Shown in pieces: positions 36,444-47,875 of a stretch of DNA of 64,000 nucleotides. The position numbers and the translations under genes are program-made. The notes under the pieces were generated by a model that made no database searches, was not told the origin of the DNA, and was given only the letters and a program-made list of their open reading frames with translations. Source of the stretch: Torreya grandis (Eukaryota > Streptophyta > Pinopsida > Cupressales > Taxaceae); the NCBI GenBank assembly GCA_037957365.1, contig JARHVA010001427.1, positions 3,034,001 through 3,098,000 on the forward strand, written 5' to 3'. The first letter of the stretch is position 1. The number at the start of each line of letters is the position of its first letter.

Positions 36444-37822
36444 TATTTCCTACTATTTCTAACTCTACTTTTATATTTTTAAAGGAAGAAATAAATGATG
36501 AGGGGTGTGTACCTAGTTAAACATTTCACTCATTGATGACTAGATGAAGTTAGAGATCCTTTTTGATGAGGAAGGACTACCTACAATAAGACCACACTAG
36601 ACTAACCTATTTGTTAGATGAGTATGAAGGGTGTACTAACTAGTAATTCTAGATCCAAGAAGTGAAATCTCCCTTGAATGGCTATCAATCCACTCCCCTA
36701 AAGATAAAATTGTTTTGATAATAGAAATAAAAGATGATAAATAGTTAACATAAATTCTTATGTAAGAAAATAAATAACATACCTATTTAATATAAGATGT
36801 AACATAGTGGGTCAATACCATACACAAATATATCAAGGTCAGGTTCATAGGGTCTATAGATAGGTCAAAAATAGAGACAGTGTCTGATTGGTTGTGAAAA
36901 GAGAGGAAATAAAAATCTATTATTTTCCTCGATAGTGAACATTGGTGGTCAGGCTGATTGGTGATGGTTTTACTAACTGGTAGTGATTAGATAATTGGTG
37001 ATGGTTGATGTAACCATTGATGGTTTTAACAATTGATGATGGTTGTCTATAGAAGGCATGTGGTTAATAAAATGGAGTTGGGCGTGGAATGATAAGTGGG
37101 CAAAAGATTAGAAAGGTGTTTTGGAGGTAAGAGATGAAGTGAATATGGATTGATAATGATAGAGAAGTTAATAAAGAAGGGAAATTAATAAGAATAAACA
37201 AGAGATAGATATAAAATGCCAAATGGATGATGATAGTAATCTAAAGGAAATTAGGTAGCATAATAGTATCTTTATCTTTCAATAGTCACATGGATAAAGT
37301 TTTGGGGTCCTAGATACCTACACAAAGAAAATAATAGAGATTGGAGGTAAATTTTTTGATCCATAACTATTTTAAGAGCCTTTTATTGATAGCACAAAGT
37401 TTTTAAGTAAGGAGAGAGGAATTTGCTAAGTTGGTCCAAGATAAAGATGCCAATTTGGAGAGAAGGAAAGCTCTAAGGTCTGCATGGGAAAGTTTCCATT
37501 TTGCCTGTGCTTATCTTTCTTACAGCTAGATATTTTTGTGTTGTAGATTTGTAGACTTGACTATCAATGGTTAGGCTAACCATTGATAGTTAAGCTAACC
37601 ATCAATAGACATACTCCTAAGTTAAAAATGGTTAAAAATGATTCTAAATTTGATATGTTTATAATGTTTAACAAGATTTCCTAGGTATGTTAATGAATTC
37701 CAACATATGAAAAGGTGTTTCTAAGGGTGAGTTAACTAGTTGAATAACTAACTAAGGTTGAAGATAGGTCTAAGGTGATATGACATCAAAAACTGGTGAG
37801 GGGACATTTTTGACTATCTACA
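36444..37822 (-). repeat. 3' LTR of element B
   Basis: Aligns end to end with 52066-53463, sharing for example GATGAGGAAGGACTACCTA, CCACTCCCCTAAAGATAAAA, TAATAGAAATAAAAGATGAT and AAGAATTCCAA-type blocks. On the minus strand it starts TGTAGATAGTCAAAAATG and ends TAGGAAATA (TA for canonical CA). The TATA box of the partner is decayed here (37378-37392). It carries several copies of the AACCATCGATGGTT-type motif (36948-37050, 37567-37605). A 200-bp sample shows about 80-85% identity with the 5' LTR. Confidence 0.9.
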
Positions 37823-37838
37823 TTTTCCCCCTTTTTAT
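37823..37838 (-). promoter_or_regulatory. Polypurine tract of element B
   Basis: On the minus strand AAAAAGGGGGAAAA stands directly before the TGTAG start of the 3' LTR. This is the expected RNase H-resistant primer for plus-strand DNA synthesis and confirms the orientation of B. Confidence 0.85.
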
Positions 37839-38689
37839 TATATATCTTTAGGTCAATAAGCCATAGAACAAAAATGAGTTGTTAACTAGCTAGGGTTTGG
37901 TTTCCTCAAGTATAAGAGGAGGGTATTCCCACTCAAACTAGGAGTTGATGAGGTAACATTAAAATTAGGTTATGGTTTGATAAAAAGGTAAAATAGAGGT
38001 TATGAGGTTGGTGATGAAAAAAGTGTGGTCATTTGAAATACAAATATGTGCACAAAATGTGACTAAGTACAAGAGTCAAAATCATGCAAAGACTAAAGTT
38101 TCTAATGTTGGTAATAGTAAATTTGGGTTCTATGATAAATGACAAGGTAACTAGTCCCCATCATTCATCATATCTAATTAGGTTAGACTTATCAAGTGTC
38201 CCAGAGAAGGTTGATGTTTGCTTAGGTATCCAGGGTAGGAAGTGCTCCCAAGAAAAGCATACATGGGTGGGCCATACATGAGTTTGTGTATAATTCAAAA
38301 GTTTAACATGGAAAAATTGGTCAAGGTGGTCATTATGACCAAATCAAGGTTGTCTCAAGCTATGTGAATAGATTAGTTTAAAGAGGTACCAATGTCAAGG
38401 TAGATGAAGGTAAATAGGTTAGGTGGTTGGTTGGGTAAGGGGTGGCTAAGTTAAATCTTGATGTGCTAGAAAAGAGGATGTTACCTAAATAGTCCCATGG
38501 ATAGTAGATCAAACATGGAATTCAAGCCTAATGTAGTTCATATTTGGTTAGAGGGAGAGGGTGAACCTCGAATAGGTCAAGGTGGCCCCATTTGGATGTG
38601 TTACAAGTTTTATTTTAGGTAGAAAGGGATGAGAAAAGTGGAGTAAATAAAGCATTTGGATGTGTTATAAAGTTTGTTTTAGTTGGTCA

Positions 38690-39415
38690 TCATCGATTAG
38701 GGCTAATGTATGCAACCATCGATGGTTAGGGTCAACTATCAATGGTCAGACAACCATCAACAATTGGGTGAAAAACCTAAAACCATGATAAAAAGTCAAA
38801 CGATCAATCATTTATCTAAAGTTGAAAACTTTTTGAGTTGTGGTTTTATCTTATCTGAGTGTTATAAAGTGAGTTGATGTGTGGAAATAATATTTTTGGT
38901 TGTGAGTGATCAAGTAGGGTTGAGATGGATGCTATAGATGCTTGAGGTTAGGTGGCTATACATGGACTGAGACATTGACATCGATCATAGAACAAGGTAG
39001 GGTCATGTTTTAAATTTGATGTGAGCAATAATTTTAGAAGATAAGATAGAGAAAATATGTGTTAATGGGAGGTTAGGGTAGATTGTGTATGTAGGACATG
39101 CTCTAGGGTTTGATTTTTTGAGGGTTTTGGAGATATAATTGTATGAGTAATATATAAGAATAGAGGTAAAATTGTAAGATGTTTGTATTTTTGTAAAGAG
39201 AGTTAAAAAATTATGGGAAGGTTGATTTATGAGAGATTAGGGTTTTATGGAGGAGATCAGGGGGTCAAGGCTCACCATTGATGGTCATTATCAGTGACCA
39301 TTGATGGTTGACCTGATCGATGATGGTTGACCTAATCAATGATGTTTGACCCTAGGGGTGAAAATGCCTCTAAGAGACCATTGATGGTTGGGGGGATGCA
39401 TTAATGGTCAAAAAG
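38690..39415 (-). repeat. ACCATCGATGGT dyad clusters in element B 3' region
   Basis: Two clusters (38690-38775 and 39270-39410) carry at least ten degenerate copies of a dyad centred on ATCGAT or ATTGAT. AACCATCGATGGTT at 38714-38727 is a perfect 14-bp palindrome. Others read ACCATTGATGGTC, CATCGATTAGG, GATCGATGATGGTTG and AATCAATGATG. The same motif occurs in both LTRs of B. The sequence between them is non-coding. Confidence 0.75.
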
Positions 39416-40151
39416 GAAGGGGTTTGGGTGGGAAAAAGAAGGGAAAAAAGGAAAGGATGGGAATGATTTGTTTATAGCAACTAAGGGAAGAATAAGAGTT
39501 GTATAGATGACTTTATGTATTGGTAAATTACAATTAATTTCATGATTTGTTTTTTATATTTATTAATGTGGAATAAGTTGATGAACTAGTTAGGTATGTT
39601 TAATGTTTATTAATGTTGATTAATATTTTGTTGATAATAGGTTATTATGTGTGAAAGATCATTTTGAAGAATTGATTAATAGTGTGGGGATGATAAATAT
39701 TTATCTTTAGAGATGAGGGTAGGGTAGAATGGTTATAGATGTGAACAAGTACTTGAGGGATGAGAATTTTGTGGGGTGTATAGATGGGATAAAAGAAGAA
39801 AGTTTTTAGGAAGCGTAGTATAGATAATTAATGAGATTTTTTTAGGAAGCATAGTATAGATAATCGGTGAGAGGTAGGTAATTATTTTAAATGTACATTT
39901 ATAATGGGATGCAATGGTAAGATAAAGGTTATTATAACTGAGTAAGGGGATATATGTGTGAAATCTTTGAAGGATTGAAGTTGTTTGTAGTTGTGAGAGA
40001 TAAGCAAAAGAAGTAAAAGATAGATGAAATACTGTTAGTAGAGAATCAATTGTTGAAGACTTGTCATGTACATAGGGATAGGTCATCACTTAATTCTTGA
40101 TATGTTTTTTTGTAGGTACGAGATTAAATCCAACCATGAGATCGAGTGCTT

Positions 40152-41824
40152 ATGATCTTTGAAGAAGTGAGGGATCCTATGTTTGCCAGGGACTAGGGAC
40201 ACATGGAGGTAGTTGGTTTTGGAGCCATGCATCACTACTAGTGCCTTCTTAGAGATGTCATGATGATAATTACCCTCATTGAGAGATGGGACTTGATGAC
40301 TAACACATTTTGGTTATTAACAGGAGAGATGAACATCCTTCTAGAGGATGTGCATCGAATCACATGCTTGCCTATTTTTGGAGACCCCATCTACCATATA
40401 GAGAGTGAGGAGATTGATGAGTGCATGGAGTACTAGTATAGGGATGATAAAGTAGATGCATAGTTTCATGTAGGTGGATTCAGTATTAGGCCATTATACT
40501 AGTAAGCCATAAGAGAGAGGCACATGTTGATGATGATGTAGCTAGTGGTGACTTGTTATGCTATACCAAATTTAGTTAGAGGGAGGTTTCCATGTGTTTT
40601 TTAGGGGTACTTATAGATTAGGTGCATAGGAGGAGGATATTTAGATGGGCCTAGGTGTTATTAGTCCATATCTATAGAGAGTTATAGGGTTTTAGAGAAC
40701 ATCAACACTATGATATTAGTATGGGGTTTATAGTCCATTAGTAGGCATATGAGCACATATGGGTGTTGAGACCATTGGGTTTGCTATTGGATGGCTATGT
40801 ACCAATAGACTAAAGAGTCAAGTTTTATCGATGGAGGAGGGATGGGGTGATGATAGGTGTTAGTGGTGGTGAGAAGAGTATTGATTGGTTTCGATATTCC
40901 CTAGAGGGTTTCGTTTTTAGAGATATAGTTTGGAGGCCATACATGAGTTGGCCTATGTGGGTTAGATATAGGTACCATACATATTATAGATCTAGAGATG
41001 GGTGTATGATAGATGGGATGGTGAGATTGAGCATATCCCATTTGAGAGGGTATAGAGATAGTTTAAAATCATAAATGTTATTCCCCCTAATTTTTCTCAA
41101 TATAAGAGGGAGGATGTAGAGTTTTTACTATCAGAGTTAAAGTCATAGGAGGAGGAGTTAGTTTATGAGGAACTTCTTGATAGGGCAAGAGATGATGTGG
41201 GCATCATAGATGATTATCTTGCATGGTTCTAGGGTAGGTATGTGGTAGCCAATTTTGGTTGGGGAAATGGGGGTCAGAGACCCATGGATATTTATCTGAC
41301 ATAGGGGCCTACACAAGGTGATCCATAGGCAGCTAAAACATTAGTTGTAGCCTAGTCCTAGATTGTAACATTACAAGGGTAGGTGGCCACACTATAGGGA
41401 TAGATTATAACTCTTCAAGGATAGGTGGGGGTTGTGATGACTAAGAGGGATCAGGCATGGGCCTAGGTCATTACTCTATAGTGATAGGTAGCTAGTTTGT
41501 AGGGCTAAGTAGGTGTATTATAAGGGTAGATTGGTGTGGGTATGTCATCAATATCCATAAAAGAGTTAGAAAATTTAGTGCCATGGGTATGTTATTTAGC
41601 CACTCTATAAGAGATTTATTATTATGAGGTGATGGTATCTGATTAGTTACCACATGCTATGATATTTAATGAGTATAGAGCTAGCATTGGTAGTGGGGCC
41701 ATGCTTGGTACCTTAGGTTAGTGGGATGTGATAGTTGGTTAGATAGGGGTCATGGGGGGACCACTACCAGGTATAGGTATAGATGGGGCTAGTGGTAGTA
41801 GTACTCTAGGTGTAGGTCCATGAT
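40152..41824 (+). pseudogene. Extra ORF antisense to element B: plant-mobile-domain-like protein remnant
   Basis: Opposite to gag-pol. From the ATG at 40152: MIFEEVRDPMFARD*GHMEV, LIERWDLMTNTFWLLTGEM, LLEDVHRITCLPIFGDPI, GLRGRFP-like text, then after a shift (40847-41074) FVFRDIVWRPYMSWP and DGMVRLSISHLRGYRDSLK, then IPPNFSQYKREDVEFLL and LVYEELLDRARDDVG. ERW..ETHTF..P.GE(M)..LLEDV....GLP..GDP is the layout of the plant mobile domain (PMD, aminotransferase-like). The C-terminal part repeats TLQGxVxTL-type heptads (41360-41540), with TAG where CAG is expected, suggesting a coiled coil. Many stops and at least two shifts make it a pseudogene. Extra ORFs are known in Tat elements; this identity is from motif reading only. 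Confidence 0.6.
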
Positions 41825-41908
41825 GAGATTTGATACATTTTTTTATGATATGTAAATATGTATTTTGATACCAACCTATGCATTTTCAATGCAAGATGTA
41901 TATGAGTG

Positions 41909-41983
<75 letters not shown>

Positions 41984-43368
41984 TTGACATGTTTTTTATG
42001 TGCATGATTAAGATGACTTATATGAGATTATTCAAACATTTTAATGGTGATTTCTATGTTTTTATGAGATGCATACATTCATGTTTATGATGTGATGATT
42101 TTAATGACTAATGTCAATTTGTGATTTAGACACTTTTAGATTTTATGGATGATGATTGATTATGGACTTATGATTATGATGTTTATGCATGTGATGATAT
42201 ATAGTTTGATGATGAAGGGATTTGGATTATATGGATAGATTGTAATTTGTGGTTAATTCTTACAATGTACATACTTTGATATTTAAATAATGTGTAAATG
42301 TGATGTAACTTGTGAAATAAAATGGCTAATATGATGTATTTATTTTGATTCCATGGTTCATGAGATTTTGGTCATTGTGGACTATGTTCTAATTTAATAT
42401 TGCTATGATGAATATGGATAGGATTTAATGTAAGTGTAGGTAACAAACTAAATGTGAGAAGCAACGTCCTCATGAACTAATATAAGAGAGAGTAAGAAAA
42501 ATGCATGTTGGGTTCATTGGCCTGGACCCTGTTAAACCCAGGGTGGATTGACATGAATGAAAAGAAGACTTTCATATGCTTTGTATTTGCATGTTTTTAG
42601 TGAAAAGGTGTCATCATAACATAGCGTACCAAGTGAGCTCATAATATTCTGATTTATAGAGGGTATATAGGAAAAGGGGATGATAGGTAAATGAATGAAA
42701 AAAGGGATGATATAGAAACCTAGTGTGGCTTTACTTACTCTTTTGATAGGTGACTTGAGAACCAAAAAAGACAAGTCCACGTCTTTAAAAGGTGTAAACT
42801 AATTAATGTAGGAAGCCTAAAAATATATTTTTTGTGACAGAGCTGATTACAACCCTTTTGTGGGATAATTTTTTTCCAATGGTGGTCATTCATTAATTGC
42901 TTTTATGAAAAGAATGAAGTTAATTAATGTGGGAAGCTTCAAATGCTTTGATAGAGATGATTTTCACTTGGATCAAAAAATTATTCTTGACACTTTGGCT
43001 TAGCCATCCTTTGAGGGAGTGGTCTAAGAATAAAATAAGTGTTTGATAGTTGTTCTTCAAGGGATTGGTCTATCTATTTTTGACTTTATTCATTAGTCAT
43101 CCTTCAAGAGAGAGGTCTATACTTAAGCAAATAGACCAAAATAATATTTTATATCCCATGTAGAATATTTAAATGTTGTTTTGGACATAGACCTATTTAT
43201 TCAATATTAAAGGTTGACCTTTATTACCATAAATGTGGTTACGAGGTAAGGGGAGATGTTTGGAGAAACAAGTGACCTTGGGATTCCATCCAATCAGAGA
43301 TGAAAAAAATCCATCAGAACTATGACATGGGTAGATACATGGTACCCATGTTTAATATTAGGCCAAAA
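41825..43368. other. Element B 3' untranslated region without gene, containing GT microsatellite
   Basis: Between the extra ORF and the end of integrase. A pure (GT)36 tract occupies 41911-41982; the valine-cysteine open frame over it is an artefact. The rest is TG-rich on the + strand with short GATGAT runs (42100-42230). No other feature is visible. Confidence 0.6.
41911..41982. repeat. (GT)36 microsatellite
   Basis: Seventy-two uninterrupted bases of GT dinucleotide, flanked by ATGAGTGAT and CTTGACATG. It is unusually clean for a region this decayed, so it probably expanded after insertion. Confidence 0.98.
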
Positions 43369-44660
43369 CTATGATGGATAATCACACAGGTATATTTTAA
43401 TCACATGTTCCCAAGAGAAGTAGGGTAATAGGTCTAAGAAGGTGAAAGTTTCATAAACCAAGGGATGAGCATAAGTTAGACAACAAGGTTTAATATCATC
43501 CTTAATAGTAGTAGGGACATAGATGTGAAGCATTAAGAGGATTAGGTTTTGGTTTGCCTTCAAGAGAGGATAAATTATAAGCTTATGATCCATACTTGTG
43601 GGTGATGATATAGGGTCCAAGACAATTGAAAGCAAATTTGCCCCTTTTTCTTCTCTCCATATTTTTTACATGTTGGTTTTCCTTAAGGATAAGGTCTCTA
43701 ATATTAAATTCCCATTATTTAAAAAAAAATTATAAGCATGAGTGATATAATCTTGGTAGATAAGATGTTTAAGGTTAGTAAGGTGATGCTCATTGAAAAA
43801 TTCAAGGTATGTGAGGTGTTCTTAGCAATATTCATCATCAAAAATGATGTCTTACAAGGATATGTGAAGAGAGGGGATTTGAAATTCAAGATGTAAGATG
43901 GCCTTATGCCAAAGACCATGGAAAAAGGTGTAATACCCATGTATGTTTGGGTTCTAGTGAGATAAGCCCACAAAGTGAATGGGATGTGTAGGTGTGCATC
44001 CTAACCTGAAGCACTTATAAATTTGGTTAGCATTTTAATGAGGGTTTTGTTAGAGGCTTCCACCTTTCCATTTTCCTATGGATGATAAGGTGAGGAATGG
44101 TTGATATTGATGCCAAAAGCATCATATAAGGCTTGAAATTTATTTTTTTGAAGGACTTTTTGTTATTAGTGATGATTTTATGAGGGACACAAAAATAAAA
44201 AATGATGTGGTTATTGATGAAATCAATAGTTTTTTGGCTTTGATAAAGATAATGGGAATGGATTACACCTATTTAGTTAAATATTCAATGGTGGTGATGA
44301 TGTATTGGTGTCATTAAGATGAGTGAGGATTTATATCTCCAATGAGATCAAGCCCCCACTATGAGAAGGGCCAATAATCTTTGGATACTTGAAGTCCATG
44401 AATGGGTGCATGATGCAAGTTAACATGTTGTTGGCACTTGAAACATGTCTTTACATAGTCACAACAGTCCTAATTAAGGTTAGGCCAATAATATCTTAGG
44501 CACACGATTATTTTAGTGATAGTGAGGCTACTAAAATGTCCCCCATAGACTCCATCATGAGTTTCCTTGATAACATTGGAAATATCCTAAATTTGTAGAC
44601 AATGGAGAATAAGGCCATCAAAGCCACATTTTAAAAATATTCTGATTATTATGGTATAAT
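43369..44660 (-). pseudogene. Element B integrase
   Basis: Minus strand, in order: zinc-binding ETHDGVYGGHFSSLTITK, YYWPNLN and TCFKCQQHVNLHHAPIH (about 44575-44410); core with YWPFS*WGLDLIGD near 44350; C-terminal core MWAYLTRTQTYMGITPFSMV (43973-43914); and GKFAFNCLGPYIITHKYGS with PNPLNASHL (about 43650-43530). The first Asp is kept; the DNG and Glu boxes fall in poorly readable sequence at 44050-44170. It would catalyse strand transfer of element cDNA. Stops at Trp/Gln codons and shifts break the frame. Confidence 0.88.
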
Positions 44661-44670
44661 GAGAGGTACC

Positions 44671-45310
44671 CTAAACAAAGTCTTTCCAAGCATTCTTAGA
44701 GAGGTTAGGTGGAATGATACCAAGGTTAAGGTAGTTAAAAGTTTGGTCATACCAAGTGTATGAAGGAGATGCCTTCACACTACAAATGGTAAGAAGGTCT
44801 GAATTGATATATGAAGGTCTGATGAAGTGATTAATGGTGACAAAAGGTTTAGATTTAGTGGGTTGAGAGGGAATTTGAGATGCAAGGGAGGCCATTATAT
44901 CTATAAATTTGTTAGTAGATCAGGGTACTAAATGGATCTGGTAATATTTAAAATATGTTAAGAGTTTATTAATGAGAATCTTATTATTTTGAAAAATATA
45001 ATTTTTAAATTGATAAGACCCATTGATTTGGTTGATCATGAGTTAATAATCACCAAAGACTAAAATGGTTTTGATTCATAAGGTGAGAGTGCTTTGGAGA
45101 TTAATGACCAAAGCTTCATATTCCACTATGTTGTTAGTAAATTAAAAATCAAGTTTAAAGGAAAGTGGGAGAGGTTCTCTATCAAGTGGAATGAGAATTA
45201 TGCCCACACCCCCACCATGTTGGCATTTAGATCCATAAAAAAAATGGTCATTTGGTAAGGTAGTTTTTCTTAAGAAAGAGTCACAATAGACTCATCTGGA
45301 AAGGTTAATG
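44671..45310 (-). pseudogene. Element B archaeal-type RNase H and linker to integrase
   Basis: Minus strand: FYGSKCQHGGGVGIILIPLDREPLPLSFKLDF, TNNIVEYEALVINLQSTL, ILVFGDY*LMINQINGSYQ (about 45250-45000), then after a gap MASLASQIPSQPTKSKP (44895 down). The TNN.VEYEAL Glu and the GD Asp are kept; the first Asp is Tyr (FYGSK for FDGSK). It is the Tat-type second RNase H placed before integrase. The 74-codon frame ending at 44671 is the linker, matching the usual ALATLAS tail of this domain. Confidence 0.85.
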
Positions 45311-45890
45311 GAATGGGTAGATTATTTGGGAGGGGAGCGTTAGCCAATAGGTCAGTGATGACCTACCCTTTAATGGATTTTTATTGAAGAAACTCAAGCT
45401 TGAACTTAGTTGGAAGCATGAGCCACTTAGTCATATGTTGATTTTGGTATGGCTTGGAGTGTATGTACTTGAGTGGGTTAGTATTGGTAATAATGTGATT
45501 GAGAATGTAATGATGGAGGTTAGAGGTGACAAAAATGAGAGAGAGACAAATATTTTCAAGATGGGTATATCATGTCTCATATTATATAAGGGTGTGACTA
45601 ATATAAAATATGGTTTGCTCTATATTTTATTCATCTCGATGAGCTAGGATTATAACTAAAGAATGATCTATGGCAAATATGTAAAGGTAGAAAGGTTGGT
45701 CATCCCTGGGTGGGATAAGAATGGGCATAGAAATAAGTTATTCCTTGAGTGATTCAAAGGCTTGTTGACAATATTTGGTCCATCTAAAGGAAGTGTGTTT
45801 ATTTAGGAGATGGTGAAAAGGTTGGTATTTATCTGATAAATAGGAGATGAAATGATGGATAGATTGGAGTTTTCCCTATAGATTGTGAAG
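45311..45890 (-). pseudogene. Element B gypsy-type RNase H
   Basis: Minus strand: KYQPFHHLLNKHTSFRWTKYCQQAFESLKE (about 45850-45750), then a PRDDQPFYLYI strand, a YNPSSSR/IYY-like degraded part and KYLSLSHFCHL near 45560. The order follows the connection and gypsy RNase H of Tat elements, where YQPF..LL.K...F.W...CQ.AF..IK..L is typical. Decay increases towards the C-terminus. The + strand frame at 45384-45647 is its shadow. Confidence 0.7.
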
Positions 45891-45899
45891 TTGTTTAAG

Positions 45900-46790
45900 G
45901 TTTATTGGAGGAGGAATTTATAGGATGGCCTTAACCTTAGCATGATAAATTTTAATTCCATGGAGGCAAATGATAAATCTAAGTATATTCCCAAAGAGGA
46001 CCCCAAAAATGCATTTTTTAGGATTGAGTTGGACATGAAATTGGATTAGTTGATCAAAAATGATAACAAGAATAGCTAGATGATCTTTGCGATGTTTGGA
46101 TTTTCTAAGGAGATCATCCATATAATCCTCTAAAATATTATGGATAAGATTGTGGAAGATATAAGTCATGGATCATTGATAAGTTTTTCTTGTGTTTTTA
46201 AACCAAAAGGCATGACCCTATAGTATAAGGTTCCTTAAGGAGTAATGAAGGTGATTTTACGTTGATCTGAGGGGGTGATCAAGATCTGATTATATCCTAA
46301 AAATCTATCCATGAGGGATAAAATATCATGGCTCATAGTAAGGTTAACTAGTTGGTCAATGTTGAATGAAGGAAAGTCATCTTTGGGGCATGTAAGGTTA
46401 AGGTCATGAAAATCCACACAAAGATAGATTCCCCTAGTGGGTTTAGTAATGGGAACAATGTTAAAGACCCATTATGGATAGTCAATGGGTTAAATGAAGT
46501 TAATGGAAAGGAGACATTAAATCTCTTCTTTGATGAGAAGTGATACCCAAGGGTGCATTTCGTAAAGATTTTTCCATACCAGCTTAGCCTCAAGATAGGT
46601 AATGATGTTATGGAGAGCAATATAGGGGTCGATCCTAGGCATATCTTGATAAGACCATATAAATACAATACTATGATCTTGAAGGAAGACATGGTAATAT
46701 CAATTATTATATGAGTTTAAGTATCAACCAAGTTTAATGATATAAGGATCCTCCTAGGTCCCCAAGTTAACATTGATAATTGGTTTATTG
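45900..46790 (-). pseudogene. Element B reverse transcriptase
   Basis: Minus strand: INVNLGT*EDPYIIKLG upstream (about 46780-46730), a NAPLGITSHQRR region, ESIFVWIFMTL / MDFHDLNLTCPKDDFPSFNI (46417 on), MSHDILSLMDRFLGYNQILI, ITPSDQRKITFITP, then MTYIFHNLIHNILEDYMDDLLRKSKHRKDHL (46169 on) and NPKKCIFGVLFGNILRFI with GIKIYHAKVKAIL. The YMDD box (46113-46124) is intact. Motifs are close to those of element A and to Tat RT generally. Two frame changes and a stop after FITP break it. Confidence 0.92.
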
Positions 46791-47759
46791 AGCATGGTCT
46801 AGTTTTTTGAAGGAAGAGATTTGTGGCTAGAATAATCTTCTACACCAAGATGGTGAGGATGGAATCATCATCTTGATGTTGAATGGTATGAATGATGGGT
46901 GAATCATGGTCAATCATCTATGGATGGATGAGGGGAAGGGTTTTAGTTTGGCCACCCTATTGATAGTTTAGTGGGCCTAGTCTAATGTTATTGATTAAAA
47001 AAATTGGATGGGATGATGTTAGAGTCTTCAAATTGGGAAGATAAACTAGGTGAGGATAGAATCTCTTCCTAGAGCGTAGTAATAGGTTTTGGTGAGGTGG
47101 GCTCTTTTGGAGATTCAAAATCAAGCCCAAAGAACTCATGAGGTTTTTGAGTTTTGATAATGGGAAATTCATGAGGTCCTTATTTGTAAAGGCCCATACC
47201 AAATCCTTTCCAAGCACAATGATAAAGATAGGTTTTGGTAAAGGATGGATTGCTTAGATAGGAGAAATCAGAAGTAAAAGGTTGGATTTATGGAGTAGTG
47301 ATAAGAGCGAGGAGTGGTCGTTCAAGTTCCCCATAGACAAAATATGTGTGATTTTTGGGAATTCTAAAGGGGATGATGGCTCCTATGTTGGGGTCATATG
47401 AAGGGTCATTTTGGAGTTTCTCATATTCCTACAGAGTGGGAAAGGCATCAAGGTTAAAAGTCAATATTCCACAAGGGAGAGTCATTGGAAATTTTATGCC
47501 AAAGAACCCTCAATGGGAATATGGGAAGAAGGGATAGATGTACTAATTGAGGCTTCATCATTGCTTGGTAGAAAAACTATAGGTCATAGTTGGATGGTAT
47601 GGACAAAAAGTTTAGGTGGACTAGGTGATGGCCTTGGATTTTCCCCCTCACGTTTAGGTGAAAGTGGTAAGCCAATGTAGATTGGGATGGTGGCTAAATT
47701 ATTTGGGATAGTAAGGGAGGTGATAGTGGTTCATTTAAAAACATATTATCATCATCATA
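46791..47759 (-). pseudogene. Element B linker before RT; protease not recognised
   Basis: Minus strand text is Pro/Ser/Leu-rich with stops (for example the 86-codon run 47217-46957, MLGKDLVWAFTNKDLMNFPL). I searched it for DSG/DDG and LGRPW-type retropepsin signatures and saw none. A protease is expected between gag and RT, so it is either too decayed here or deleted. Plus-strand frames at 47355-47680 are shadows. Confidence 0.5.
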
Positions 47760-47875
47760 TAAGTGGTGATCAAGATCTTAGAGGGATTTATATTTATCCA
47801 TGTCATGTCTTAGCATCTTATGGTATGCACAGATATGAGTATCATTAAACCAAGAGGGTTTGGTATTAGAGGGGG
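47760..47875 (-). pseudogene. Second zinc-knuckle-like segment in element B
   Basis: Minus strand about 47850-47760 reads HICAYHKMLRHDMDKYKSL*DL followed by a DDD run. Cys-x2-His and HD remain; the last Cys is Tyr. This matches the CxxH...GHD...C..L knuckle type and repeats the one near 49320, 1.5 kb upstream in element orientation. Between them lies a Pro/Ser-rich stretch with stops. Confidence 0.55.

Noticed and set aside
40847..41074. Independent small gene with a Trp/Arg-rich product
   Set aside because: It is the middle part of the plant-mobile-domain-like remnant in another frame, with matching motifs on both sides.
41878..42090. Open frame with a long Cys-Val run
   Set aside because: It is the translation of a (GT)36 microsatellite, not a protein gene.
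45384..45647. 87-codon + strand frame
   Set aside because: It is the shadow of the minus-strand RNase H region of element B.
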